Shown here: piece after piece, positions 46,449 through 56,591 of the stretch
Numbering within the stretch: the first letter of the stretch is position 1
Layout of the letters: each line of letters opens with the position of its first letter
DNA from: Crotalaria pallida
Lineage: Eukaryota; Streptophyta; Magnoliopsida; Fabales; Fabaceae
Length of the DNA stretch: 64,000 nucleotides
NCBI GenBank assembly: GCA_037953625.1
Contig: CM075649.1
Span: forward strand, 91,951,290-92,015,289
Direction: 5' to 3'
The notes under the pieces: generated by a model
What the model was told of the DNA's origin: nothing
Database searches by the model: none
What the model saw: only the letters and a program-made list of their open reading frames with translations
Position numbers and translations under genes: made by a program

Positions 46449-46505
46449 AGGTTCATCTTGCTTTTGGGTAACTGCAGCCAGTGTGTGATCGGACTTTGGT
46501 TGGAT

Positions 46506-47628
46506 TCAACTGGCTGTGTATCTATTCAGAAAGACTCGTTTCATCTTCTCCCACGAATTAACAGAATTCCGAGGGAGAGATGAGTACCAACGCAACACAG
46601 AGGGCTCAAGGGTCATGGAAAAAGCTTGGCACTTCATCCGATCACCGCCTCCATAATAGTTCATTGCCCCCTCGTAAGAAACTATGTGGTCAACTGGGTC
46701 AGTCAGGCCATTGTAATGTGGTACGTTGGATGGGCCTAAGTACCCTTGAGGAGTTTCAAATTCCATGATATATGGTGTAAAAGGATGACCGGGGTGAAAA
46801 TCACCCTGACCGTGGTCTGAGACTGGATTGGTGTTAAAGTTAGGGGGTGGGGGGAGTTGCATCACGAAAATAGGTTGAGGATCTAAAGGTTGCTCATTTG
46901 GTTATGGGCTTGCTGGGTAGTAGGTTGGTTTTGAGCAATTCTTGCCATTGCCTGTTGTTGGAGATCGACAATGGCCTGCCCTTGCCGCTCAATCAGAGCT
47001 GTTTGTCGGTTCAGTATGTTAATCATCTCTTGCTCGCGAGCGCGAGCGGATGCGGAGGTTGCATAGGATCTGCTAGTGGAGTGGGCTCGTCGGGAGTTAC
47101 TTTGGGCTGTTCTACCTGGGTTTAATCTAGTACTGGGAGTTACTCCTATATGGTCAGGGTTGGGTTGGACTTGCGGAGTTGGGGTTCGGTGAGTGTTTCG
47201 CCCGTGGTGTGCTCGGGTTCTAGTAGATCTGGCAGTATTACGGGTAGTTGGGGCGGTGCTGCTTGAATCACCTTGAGTGGAGGGAAGTGGCGTTGGAGGA
47301 GGTGGGGGCGGTGGTGGAGGAAGTAAATTCCGTAAGGTTTGGAGTGGTTGGGGATTCGTCCCGGTTCTAGGCTGAGAAGATTGTGGCGGTTGAGAATTGG
47401 TGGCGTGATTTTGGCTTTGCGAATTATGCGGAGGCTGCAGATTATTTCTCGTTCCAGAATGGGATGTATGTGGTGGCTGTGAATTAGTCTCACGATTTTG
47501 ATTAAGAATATCTCGCAGGTCACCAAGGGTTGTGGCTGTTGATCGTTATTACTAACGTTTCTGGGTCTACCACGAGTACGGCCAATGCGATCACGGAGAT
47601 CACCAGCTTGGCTCCGAGTATAAACCAT
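46506..47628 (-). pseudogene. gag: Tat Gag N-terminal part
   Basis: ATG at 47626-47628, 29 nt inside the PBS, opens MVYTRSQAGDLRDRIGRT. A frameshift near 47520 moves the N/Q/P-rich stretch into other frames. 46865-46509 then gives the conserved capsid part (FTPYIMEFETPQGY, NGLTDPVDHIVSYE, LRWYSSLPRNSVNSWEKMK). The in-frame TGA at 46506-46508 lies between this part and the downstream ORF. Gag would form particles in the cytoplasm. Broken by at least one frameshift and one stop. Confidence 0.82.
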
Positions 47629-47657
47629 GGTGGTGGTGGGAATGATATGTTATTCTA

Positions 47658-47675
47658 TCCCCACAGACGGCGCCA
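47658..47675 (-). other. Primer-binding site of Tat element
   Basis: Minus strand TGGCGCCGTCTGTGGGGA, the PBS type commonly found in Tat/Retand elements, one base inside the LTR. Confidence 0.9.
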
Positions 47676-47676
47676 A

Positions 47677-48244
47677 TGTCGTGTCCTTAATCGAAATCAC
47701 CCTTAAAGCTATAGAAGAACTTTAGGAATGATATCAACCAAGATACTAATGTAGGACTCTTTAGGATTTCTGTATATCCAGTAGGGATAAACAGGTTCTC
47801 CCTAGTCAACAATGTGTGTGCTAGTGTCAACTTAGGGATGAGAAGATGTACCTTAGCCCCTATAGCATGGTGGTTCTTATAGGGGATTACCTGTGTGTTA
47901 TGGGCCTTTCTGATGAGGCTTGTGAAGAGGAAGAACTCAAATAGGATTTGTAAAGGTCCTGATAAGGTTGCCTTCTTAAATCCTGTATGTGATATGTCCT
48001 TATCTTTATCATGTTCATCCATCCCAGTTACGTAAGATAAGAGGAGATGTTGTTAAGCGAATCGAGACTGTTGGGGATAAGGATATGGTTGAATACCCTG
48101 TGCTTGGACCTAATCTCAAAAGCTGGTAACGTTTCCTGAATGTCCGTGGGCTCGGCTTTGCTACCGAGCGAATATAATAATCCGCATATGTTAATCCAGT
48201 GTCTAACTGGTCGGTTTAATGTAATATTCTCTTGGTCCACTACA
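47677..48244 (-). repeat. 5' LTR of Tat element, 568 bp
   Basis: Same length as the 3' LTR at 14245-14812, with about 18 substitutions. Followed by the AGAAC duplication (48245-48249), then by the interrupted LTR A'. Confidence 0.92.
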
Positions 48245-48249
48245 AGAAC

Positions 48250-48454
48250 ACTTAGATTTCATTTTAAAATCTAACCAAGTTATTTTAACCCAAGTTATTA
48301 ATTTTTAAGTTGATTAATCATGTTCCAAGAAATTAAGAAGAAAGTAAGATTACATCAATTACTTTGAATACTTGTGAATAAATTATTCCATGTTGGATAT
48401 ATATCCAGATTAAAGAGGATTTAATCTTAAATGGAATATTTTAATGCATTCATG
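48250..48454 (+). repeat. LTR A', right fragment
   Basis: Continues A' from 14244 after removal of Tat. The TTTTAAAATCTAACCAA segment corresponds to TTTTTAATCTAACCACTT of LTR A just after its palindrome array. It ends where minus-strand LTR G starts (TGTAACACTCC at 48455). Confidence 0.65.
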
Positions 48455-49161
48455 TGTAACACTCCTTGTATATCATCTTACTTTATAAGAAATATAATAA
48501 GTTTATGAATACTGGGACTTGTTATTGTTGGAAAAAGATCTGAAAATAAGAATTTTCCCTTCCCTTGAAAATTCCTTTTCACAAACACTTGATTAATAAT
48601 GAAGTTGACTAACAAAATCAGAGTTTGCGGAAACATAGTAAAATAATCATATTATACTCCCAAAATAAATCAGGTGTAACAAGTTCATGGATACCAAATG
48701 AATATTATTATGAAACCAAATTCATCTTATGATACCTCTTTCAAAATGTGTATCATATAAATACTATTAAAAACAGAGATGTTATAGAGCTGGTCACTGG
48801 TCCTCTGTCCAAACATTTATCTGGCCGGATCCTCGATATTTGCACAACGGGTTCCCAACCCACACTTTCTATACTCTGCATGCACCTAAGGGACATCTCC
48901 CTTTACTGATTCTTGTGCAAGCTAGATGCACGATCAACACCTAATAAGGGCATGGGGGTTAGCTATACATATTCGCATAATCAAATGAGAATAACACTAA
49001 CATCCACAAGTCAACATGTAGCAAATCTTGATGCATATTCATATGAGCACACCCGGTTAATCATAATAATTCTTTCAATGCAGGTGGCATGATGCATGAT
49101 TTTCATCCACAACTGAGGCCTCTAACAAAGTCCATCTTGGATGTCCATCCAATACACCGTT

Positions 49162-49747
49162 GTGTTCCCGGAACACTGACATTCGTTCCCAGAACGTAAT
49201 GCCAAACCATACTTGGATAAATAAGCATCACTCCCAGAGTGTGCATCACGTTCCCAGAACGTGTAGAAAACCATACTTGGAATAATAAGCATCACTCCCA
49301 GAGTGTGCATCACGTTCCCAGAACGCATACGTTCCCATAACGCATAAAAACCAGGTCCCGAACACTGGCCACATTCCCAGAATGTGTCATCAAGTAGGTT
49401 GCAAATTTGGTACTCCCGGAGTACCCTCCTCATATTCCCAGAATATGATAAACGTTCCTACCAACCTAACTTCCATTCTATATGAATGCACAATCATCAA
49501 GGTTGGTTTTATCTTTAATTCTATTATTATACCAACGTGTCTCCAGAACACTAACATACGTTCCCAGAACGTATCGCAAACCATACATGGAATATAATCA
49601 AGCACCACTCCCAGAGTGTGCATCACGTTCCCAGAACGTGTCAAAGAAACCATGTCCTTGACAATGGCCACATTCCCAGAATGTGTCATCAAGTAGGTTG
49701 CATCAGTTTGGTACTCCTAGAGTACAGGGTCATGTTCCCAGAACATG
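49162..49747 (-). repeat. Array of ~15 hairpins with constant core and covarying stems
   Basis: Each site is an inverted repeat with a 3 nt centre. Examples: GTGTTC-CCG-GAACAC (49162-49176), CACGTTC-CCA-GAACGTG (49247-49263, 49624-49640) and CACTC-CCA-GAGTG (49229-49241, 49293-49305, 49606-49618). Others: CACATTC-CCA-GAATGTG (49370-49386, 49669-49685), GGTACTC-CCG-GAGTACC (49409-49425), CATATTC-CCA-GAATATG (49431-49447), ATACGTTC-CCA-GAACGTAT (49556-49574) and CATGTTC-CCA-GAACATG (49731-49747). The TC..GA next to the centre is constant while outer arms change on both sides together. A TACTTGG/ACATGG-AATA-type spacer separates many of them. Confidence 0.9.
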
Positions 49748-49993
49748 GCAAACAATCCTTGCCAACCTATTTCATTACCTTTCTCTATGCATGCATTGCA
49801 TACATAATTACTAAGGTTGGTCTTTCCATTAATTCCATTATTATGACTTAGAAAAACACAACTTCTGAATGATATCTTGAGGTATGGCTTTACTCATAAC
49901 ATATGCTTATAGACCTAGATTGAGAGAGTATAATAATTGGTGTTAACAATCCTTACTCAAAAACTTAACTTTTATTTTTTAAGTTTCAGCTAC

Positions 49994-50405
49994 TAACTGG
50001 TTACATTATCACCTAACCGGTTAGAATTACAGACCTGAATACAAACCCACTGATTTTCAAAGAATCTTTTCTTGATTTCTCTACTCAATCCAATAACAAG
50101 GTCTTAGCATAACAAAATACCTCAAGTTCAACACATAATATCATCCAAAAGATCTAAGTCATAATCCAATTTCATTTATGCATAATTTCCTCTTGAAATT
50201 ATCATTTGATATTAAGGTATTAACTCATCACCTTCAATCTAAACCAAACAGTGCTCAATCACATAGTTTTAGATTGGTCTTTGAATGAAATCATAGCTTA
50301 AACTTGAGTACAAATGGTATGGACACTTAGCCAATTTCAGAAATTCATTTTCTTTGAAAATTGACAGTATCTAACCGGTTACAAATTTCGAATAACCGGT
50401 TAGAT
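49994..50405. repeat. TAACCGGTTA palindromes in G
   Basis: Sites CTAACTGGTTA (49993), CTAACCGGTTAG (50013-50024), CTAACCGGTTA (50371-50381) and TAACCGGTTAG (50393-50403), in two pairs. ACCGGT has CpG at the dyad like CTCGAG and ATCGAT of the other LTRs. Located where LTR A has its second CTCGAG array. Confidence 0.78.
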
Positions 50406-50935
50406 TATGCAGTCTGTACATTGAAAAATGAGGATTTGCATACCATTCTTTTCAATACTCAAATCTAACCAATTTCAACAATCAATAGAGTTCACATACC
50501 TTAATAGTAGTATGTTCAGCCACAGAAACATATCTATCTTGCATGCATTCAATTTAGATACTCAAATTGCACATAATTGCACATATTTCACAACTTAATA
50601 CATCAATTCACATAATATCCAAATAAGTCATGAATCCAACTTCAATATAGCTTGCATGCATCTAGATAACATTGCTCATAACAACAATTGAGCTCAGATT
50701 GGCCTCCAAGCCACTTAACCATTTTAACTTATGCCCTTTGAGTCTCTTGGTGACTCATCCTATGTTCTACCACAATTTATTCTCAATCTAGCAAATAGTA
50801 AGCTTCCCCCTTACCTCTAAATTGTGCTTGATGAGTGTAATTGTAAGATCCTATATTTTAAATATATGAAATAAAAGTATTTTATCAATATTAGTATCAT
50901 TAAAATAGTCAATTTTTCCTATTTTAGCAAAAACA

Positions 50936-51030
50936 CTCGAGTATTTTAGGCAAAAGTCGAGTATTTTAAGTAGCTGTTTGGAAATTTGAATTTTTAAATA
51001 AAAACTCGAGTATTTGGGAAAAAACTCGAG
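50936..51030. repeat. CTCGAG sites upstream of TATA, LTR B
   Basis: CTCGAG at 50936, 51005 and 51025, plus a shortened AGTCGAGTATT at 50955. They end about 120 bp before the TATA box. In the 3' copy one site has become CTCAAG. Confidence 0.8.
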
Positions 51031-51151
51031 TATTTCGTGCAGACCTGAAAGTGTATAAGTCGGTTTTCATTTAATTTTCGCACCAAAACGCGGTTTCTTG
51101 AAATGACAAGCATAGAGCTGGACTTTACTTCGACCTGAAGTATTCTTAAGC

Positions 51152-51159
51152 TATAAATT
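51152..51159 (+). promoter_or_regulatory. Putative TATA box, LTR B
   Basis: TATAAATT, repeated at 58856-58863 in the 3' LTR. It gives U3 of about 0.31 kb and R-U5 of about 2.85 kb. Confidence 0.62.
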
Positions 51160-52078
51160 GGTGCTTGGTTGAAGCATTCAACACCTCTAATCACCCAAAA
51201 CCCGAATTTCAGTTTTTGACTCTCAGTTTTCTAGAGCACACTTTGATCTCTGATTTCTCCTTCGTTTCTCAATCAAATCCTTCGAAACCAAAACACAACT
51301 CAAGGTTCTAGTTCCATCTTTGAATTAGAATCAAGAATCACATCAAATAAGCCCCTGTAGTTCGAGTTCTAGCTCATCAAAGTTTGAGGTTCAAAGCTGT
51401 AAAAACAGAGTAGTTTTCAGCATCAAGTATTAATCTTCATTTAATTCGTTTGGTAATCTCAGGAATCGTTTTTGTGTCAAACTTGTTTCTGATTGGAGTT
51501 AGTATATCCTAGTTTGTTAAACTAACCTGTTTCGTTCTTTTTCATGCCAAATCCGTGGTGAAATCTGTGGCCAAAGTCAGCCTGTTCAACCCCTTTTTCA
51601 CAAGTCCCGAATTTGGATTTTTGATCTAGCCAAGTTTCTCGTTGTTTAATCTATTGTTTAGCTTCTCTAAGGTAAGGGAGGAGTTATCTAATTGCTAGAA
51701 TGAGTAATCTCAAGCTAGAAATGTAGGAACCTCACAAGGTTCATCAAGGGATGAAGTTGGAATTGGGAATATGACATGGAGGTCATAAACCCAAGGTTTT
51801 CTAAGTCAAACAAGTTTAAATGGACCTAATAATGCTCACTGGATTGATTTTCGAAGTTAAAACCAAGTGGAAATGAATTTCATGTCTTGAAATGGTTATT
51901 TTCCAAGTTTATGTTGATTCTGTGATTTGATGTTGATTTATGTTGTTATGTACTTGTTTATCTGTTCTAACTTGTTTCTTATATGTGTTTATGCCTCTGT
52001 TTTGCATAAGAATGGAAAAACAATGAAGTGAATTCGAATTGGTGCTTAAAATGCAGAAACTGGTGCTGTTGCAGTAAA

Positions 52079-52215
52079 AACACTCGAGTTTTTGAGAAAC
52101 ACTCGAGTATTCTGGGAAAATGAAGAACAACTCGAGTCTTTCTTCAAGGACTTCAAGTATTCTGGAAAAAAATGAAGAACACTCGAGTATTTTATAATAT
52201 ACTCGAGTATTTTGA
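52079..52215. repeat. Second CTCGAG array, LTR B leader
   Basis: CTCGAG sites in ACTCGAGTATT or ACTCGAGTCTT form near 52082, 52103, 52131, 52183 and 52202, with decayed relatives such as TTCAAGTATT. About 0.93 kb downstream of the TATA box, the same distance as in LTRs A and A'. Confidence 0.8.
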
Positions 52216-52278
52216 CCAAAACTGAAGAAAACACTTATTTTTTTTTAGAATATTAAATACCTAATTCTTATACGTTTA

Positions 52279-52520
52279 CCCATTGGTCGATTATTATCCT
52301 GAAAGAGTCCTACTGGAATTTCATCCAGTGGTTGATATGTTCGGACAGGAGTCCCAATGGACAAATTTATAAGTTTACTTGATTCCCATTGGTTGATTTT
52401 ATCCTGGATGAGTCCTACTGGAATTTTATTCAGTGGTTGACATATTCGGACAGGATGTCCCAATGGAAGTGCGTACACCCATTTGGTTGATTATTTTCCC
52501 ACGTCCCAGTGGAAGTCTTT
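52279..52520 (+). repeat. Nested hairpin repeat, LTR B leader
   Basis: Two to three units. Outer arms CCATTGG (52280-52286) and CCAATGG (52354-52360) recur as CCATTGG (52386-52392) and CCAATGG (52460-52466). Inner arms CTACTGG (52310-52316) and CCAGTGG (52325-52331) recur in unit two. A third shorter unit has CCAGTGG and CCACTTGG. GGTTGATAT/TT follows each arm. It follows the second CTCGAG array just as in LTR A. Confidence 0.75.
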
Positions 52521-53165
52521 ACCCACTTGGTTGATATTTTGGGAGTCTTAAATGGGGTCGTTGCAATAATTAAATGATAAAACGATTAATTCCTATTGTA
52601 TAAAACCATCACAAAGTGGCTGGGCCGCTGATGGAATTTTCAGTAAGCACTAGCACCAGTTAATGCTAAAAGAAAAGATGAAATTGTGATTAAGAAGGAT
52701 TATGAACTTTGGGTCTCTATATTGGAGGCATGATGTTCAAGGATGTGATTTAAAAGAAAGAAAGAAGACGAAAAGTTTTGTGTGACATTATCATGCATGG
52801 AGAAGGAGTTGCTCCGATCTAGATTCGGAACTTCGGTAAGGTTAAATCAGAATATCCCTGGCACAAGGATGCTAGGAAGACCGAGTTCCCATCGATCGTG
52901 ATGCTTGAATATGAATCGCTCCGGTTTGATGAACCATAGGATTGAGAATATCCCGAGCCTGAGATACTCGGATGCCAAACCGTGTAGCATGAATGAGGAG
53001 TAGGCATGCATTACGACACTAATCGAGATATTATAAAAGACAGTTTGAGCATATACATATGCATTTATTATTTCTATATGATAACATGTGTTTGTTATTT
53101 CTAGTCACTGTTATACTCATTTGTTATTGCTTTTAGCTATGACTCACTCCCAGTCCCTTGTGTAG

Positions 53166-53654
53166 GTGATGGCGAGAAACATGTTCTGCGTGGAGATGAG
53201 GCCGCTCCCTAATGGGGAGTGGAATTTTGAGGACCATAGGGCTACATATGAGGGGGATGTGGAAGTTATCTTCCGCCATCCTAATCCATATTCCCGTATG
53301 CGTCCGCTTAGATCGAGAATTCCAATGGTTTACATCATGCACATTCCGCCAAATTTTGTTATGAGAAATGGAACCCCTCCACCACCACCAAGACGTTTTC
53401 CGAGACGCACTATCCCACCGAGTCCAGCACTCTCCTCAGAAAGAATCATCCTAGAGGTTCCTGCTTGTCCTAGTCCTTCTCCTCGAGTTCGATCCCGAAC
53501 TCCGATATACGTGCCTGACGATTCGGCACAAGAAGAGGAGGAAGAGGAAGAGGAGGATCCAATCGAGGATGAGGATTCGGTGGATAATGCGAATCAGATG
53601 GTGGATGACTTTATGGACAACTCAACTGGAAGTCAGTGGGGAACTGAAGACTAA
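53166..53654 (+). CDS. LTR-internal ORF with acidic C-terminus, 162 aa
   Basis: Unrecognised protein inside the 5' LTR of element B. The N-terminal half is mixed (NMFCVEMRPLPNGEWNFEDH). A Pro/Arg-rich linker follows near residues 75-95, then a run of nine acidic residues near 125-133 and an acidic tail ending GTED. A possible 3' splice site (CCTTGTGTAG/GTGATGG) precedes the start, which could join it to the LTR promoter across the long leader. It ends 379 bp before the LTR 3' end. The 3' LTR is truncated before this point, so conservation cannot be tested here. It could be a chance ORF, but the length and amino-acid bias argue against that. Confidence 0.5.
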   Translation: MMARNMFCVEMRPLPNGEWNFEDHRATYEGDVEVIFRHPNPYSRMRPLRSRIPMVYIMHIPPNFVMRNGTPPPPPRRFPRRTIPPSPALSSERIILEVPACPSPSPRVRSRTPIYVPDDSAQEEEEEEEEDPIEDEDSVDNANQMVDDFMDNSTGSQWGTED

Positions 53655-54038
53655 GTTAAGTTGTGGGGTGGAATGTGACTGATATAACCCATCAGGTTTT
53701 CTCTTATCTATGTTATGTTATATTTTGAGTCATGAACCATATGCTCTAGGTTATTATGAATTTTGTTGTAATATATGTAAGATAATGTAATGGCCTAGAG
53801 TGTTAAGTTAAGTAATTATGTATTTTGTTTAAATGAAGAAAATGGGATGTACTCCCTTTTTAGTATGAATGAAATATGATGTTACGTCACTTGTCTTCAT
53901 GACTCGGTGTTTATATGATTCTGCAAGATTTGATAATGGATGATGACTTGGCTTTTAGTTTCAAAGAAAAAAAAATGGTTGTATTTTTTGAATACAAATA
54001 TTTTAACTTTGGAATAAAAGTTGGGTCGTCACATTTAG

Positions 54039-54050
54039 TGGTATCAGAGC
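54039..54050 (+). other. Primer-binding site, element B
   Basis: TGGTATCAGAGC, initiator Met tRNA type, five bases after the LTR. Confidence 0.9.
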
Positions 54051-54191
54051 AATGGTTCGACTCTCAGCCTTGGAGTGTGGCCTTACACACTAACCATTGC
54101 ATATCATGACATGATGTTTTTGATGTTTGTAGTATAAGACTAGAATTCGCAGAATCTAATTAAGTTTCCCCTTTGGATTCTGTAGGACTAG

Positions 54192-55094
54192 ATGGCCGGA
54201 AGAAATAACGCTAACATTGCGGAGGCATTGACCCGGATGGCTGCAGTTCTGGAGAATATCCAGCACAACCATCCTCCAAGCAATGGAACCCCAGCGGAGT
54301 TTCAAGGCTTAGATTCCTTTAGAAAGTGCAAATCTCCTAACTTCTCGGGTGGTCGTCGTCCCGAGCAAGCTCAGTTCTGGCTCGATGAGATGAATAAAAT
54401 CTTTAGAACGTTGACTCTGTCGGAATCGCAAAAGGTCACGTTTGCTGCCTACGTGCTCACTGGTGAAGCTGCGACCTGGTGGAACCAGACTCGTCAATTC
54501 CTGGAGTTTGATCAAGCAGAGTTTACTTGGGGAATCTTCACAGAAAAGTTTCTCGAGAAGTATTTCCCGGATGACATCAGGCTGCAGAAGGAAATGGAGT
54601 TCCTCGATTTAAAGCAAGGAAATCTGTCAGTGGACCAGTATGCTGATAAATTTGAAGAGCTGATGAAGTACTCGCCATACTTCCAGTATCACACCGATGA
54701 ACATTCCAAGTGCACACGATTCGAGAATGGTCTGAGACCCGATATCAAATTAGTTGTGAGTGTGCAAAGGATCCGACACTATCCAACGTTGGTTAGTACT
54801 TGTCGCATTTTCGAAAGGAATAGCGTCAAGAAGGACATTGGACAAGGAAGTTTTGGGCCGCATCGCAATCAGCATAGGCATGGCAACAAGAACCGGAGAG
54901 GTCCTTATCCACAACAAGGAAAAGGAAATGCATCATCTTCTGGAGTGCCCAGTCTCCCAGCCCCTGGTGCAATGTGCAACAAATGTCAAAGATTTCATCC
55001 TGGAAGGGAATGTTGGAGAGACAAACCACCAACTTGCTACAACTGTGGAAAGGCTGGCCACATCGCTCGTCTTTGTCATCAGCCCCAGCGTTAG
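54192..55094 (+). CDS. gag: Element B Gag, 300 aa
   Basis: Chromovirus (Tekay/Del) Gag. Capsid domain at about residues 40-215: FRKCKSPNFSGGRRPEQA, WLDEMNKIFRTL, TGEAATWWNQT, FLEKYFPDDIR, TLVSTCRIFE. A basic Arg/Lys/Gly-rich linker follows, then two cysteine knuckles: CNKCQRFHPGREC and canonical CYNCGKAGHIARLC near residue 283. It ends at TAG (55092-55094), but the same frame stays open and runs straight into the protease ORF that starts at 55146. Tekay elements usually encode gag-pol in one frame, so this is either a mutation or a leaky stop. Confidence 0.92.
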   Translation: MAGRNNANIAEALTRMAAVLENIQHNHPPSNGTPAEFQGLDSFRKCKSPNFSGGRRPEQAQFWLDEMNKIFRTLTLSESQKVTFAAYVLTGEAATWWNQTRQFLEFDQAEFTWGIFTEKFLEKYFPDDIRLQKEMEFLDLKQGNLSVDQYADKFEELMKYSPYFQYHTDEHSKCTRFENGLRPDIKLVVSVQRIRHYPTLVSTCRIFERNSVKKDIGQGSFGPHRNQHRHGNKNRRGPYPQQGKGNASSSGVPSLPAPGAMCNKCQRFHPGRECWRDKPPTCYNCGKAGHIARLCHQPQR

Positions 55095-56591
55095 AACGAT
55101 CAAGGTTCGGGAAGAAAACCATGGGTCAATGGGAAGGTTTTTACCATGTCCGAATCAGAAGCGGAGCAGGCAGACAATCTCGTGCAAGGTAACCATCTTC
55201 TCAATGGCATGCCTTGTCGCTTTCTATTCGATTCTGGTGCTACGCATTCTTTCATCTCTGAGGAATGCGTTAAGCGTTTGTGTTTACTCGTTTCGGAGAC
55301 ACCGTTTAGACTTAAGGTGTGTACTCCTTCGAATGTGCCGGTGACTACGTCAAGAGCATGTTTTGGATGTTCCGTTAATATAGGAAGTCTGTCCTCTAGG
55401 GTAGATTTAATCTGTCTACCTTTATCCCAACTCGACGTTATTTTGGGGATGGATTGGTTAGCAACTAACCAAGTGGTGATCGATTGTAAGACTCGAACGA
55501 TTGTTTTTCCCGGTAAAAAGTCGCCTGAGGTGCAACCTGAAGGGTACGTTTGTGTGTTTTCTGCGGTCGTAGCAGAAAAGAAGGATGAACCGAAGTTAGA
55601 GGAAATCCCGATTATTCGAGATTTTCCCGAAGTGTTTCCTGATGAAGTTCTCGGTTTGCCACCGCATCGAGAAATAGAATTCAATATCGATCTAGTTCCT
55701 GGTACTGGTCCTATTTCTATTGCCCCTTATCGTATGGCTCCAACCGAATTAGCTGAACTGAAGAAGCAAGTGGAAGATTTGTTAGAGAAGCAGTTCATCA
55801 GACCAAGTGTGTCGCCTTGGGGAGCGCCAGTTTTGTTCGTAAAGAAGAAGGATGGATCCATGAGGATGTGCATTGATTACAGACAACTCAATAAGGTTAC
55901 AATCAAGAACAAATACCCGTTGCCAAGAATCGACGATTTGATGGATCAAGTTAGAGGAGCGTTCGTGTTTTCGAAGATTGATTTGAGATCGGGATATCAT
56001 CAAATCAGAGTAAGAGAGGAAGATATTCCGAAGACAGCTTTCAGATCAAGGTATGGACACTACGAGTATGTGGTGATGCCATTCGGTTTAACCAATGCTC
56101 CCGCCATATTCATGGATTACATGAATAGAGTGTTCCGACCTTATTTGGATTCCTTTGTTGTGGTGTTTATAGATGATATAATCATCTATTCAAAGACCCC
56201 AGAAGAGCATGCCAATCATTTGAAGATTGTCTTGGAGACTTTGAAGGAAAAGAAACTATATGCCAAGTTAGCCAAGTGTGAATTTTGGCTTGAAAAAGTC
56301 AATTTCTTGGGGCATGTGATTTCGAGAGATGATGTTGCCGTGGACCCAGCTAAAGTAGAAGCGGTGCTGAAATGGGAGAAGCCTAAGTCTGTTACTGAAG
56401 TTAGAAGTTTTCTTGGCCTAGCTGGTTACTATCGGAAATTCATCAAAGGATTTTCTAAATTGGCTCTTCCTTTAACCCGCCTGACTACGAAGGAGCAACC
56501 TTTTGTTTGGAATGAGAAGTGTGAAGTTAGTTTTCAAACTTTAAAAGACAGGTTAACATCGTCTCCAGTGTTAACTCTGCCCGATCCCTAG
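55095..56591 (+). pseudogene. pol: Element B protease and reverse transcriptase
   Basis: Same frame as gag; first ATG at 55146. Protease active site FDSGATHSF lies near residue 28, and DVILGMDWL near 97. RT motifs in order: APYRMAPTELAELKKQ, SPWGAPVLFVKKKDGSMRMC, QIRVREEDIPKTAF, VMPFGLTNAPA, and catalytic FIDDIIIYS (~residue 341), then the thumb FLGHVISRDDV and FLGLAGYYRKFI. It ends at a TAG (56589-56591) just at the RT/RNase H joint, where the frame again continues in register into RNase H. Would copy element RNA to cDNA in particles. RT itself has no internal stop. Confidence 0.92.

Larger units (their letters stand above)
48455..50841 (-). repeat. G: minus-strand A-like LTR, truncated at U3 side
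   Basis: Left end TGTAACACTCCTTG is the complement of a ...GGAGTGTTACA LTR terminus. 50690-50815 is the reverse complement of the GGCTTGGAGGCCAATCTGAG and AGCTTACTATTTGCTAGAT regions of LTR A. The part corresponding to the first ~1.1 kb of LTR A is missing, because element B begins at 50842 and the far side of B is deleted. It carries a hairpin array (49162-49747) and TAACCGGTTA palindromes (49994-50405) at positions equivalent to the hairpin repeat and second palindrome array of LTR A. Confidence 0.75.
50842..54033 (+). repeat. B: 5' LTR, 3192 bp (Tekay)
   Basis: Starts TGTAAGATCCTAT, ends GTCGTCACA, followed by the PBS five bases later. The first ~1.75 kb match the 3' copy (58546-60275) closely. 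It contains CTCGAG sites (50936-51030), TATAAATT (51152-51159), a second array (52079-52215), a hairpin array (52279-52520) and an acidic ORF (53166-53654). The left flank ends GAGTGTAAT; no right flank survives, so no duplication can be shown. Confidence 0.9.
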
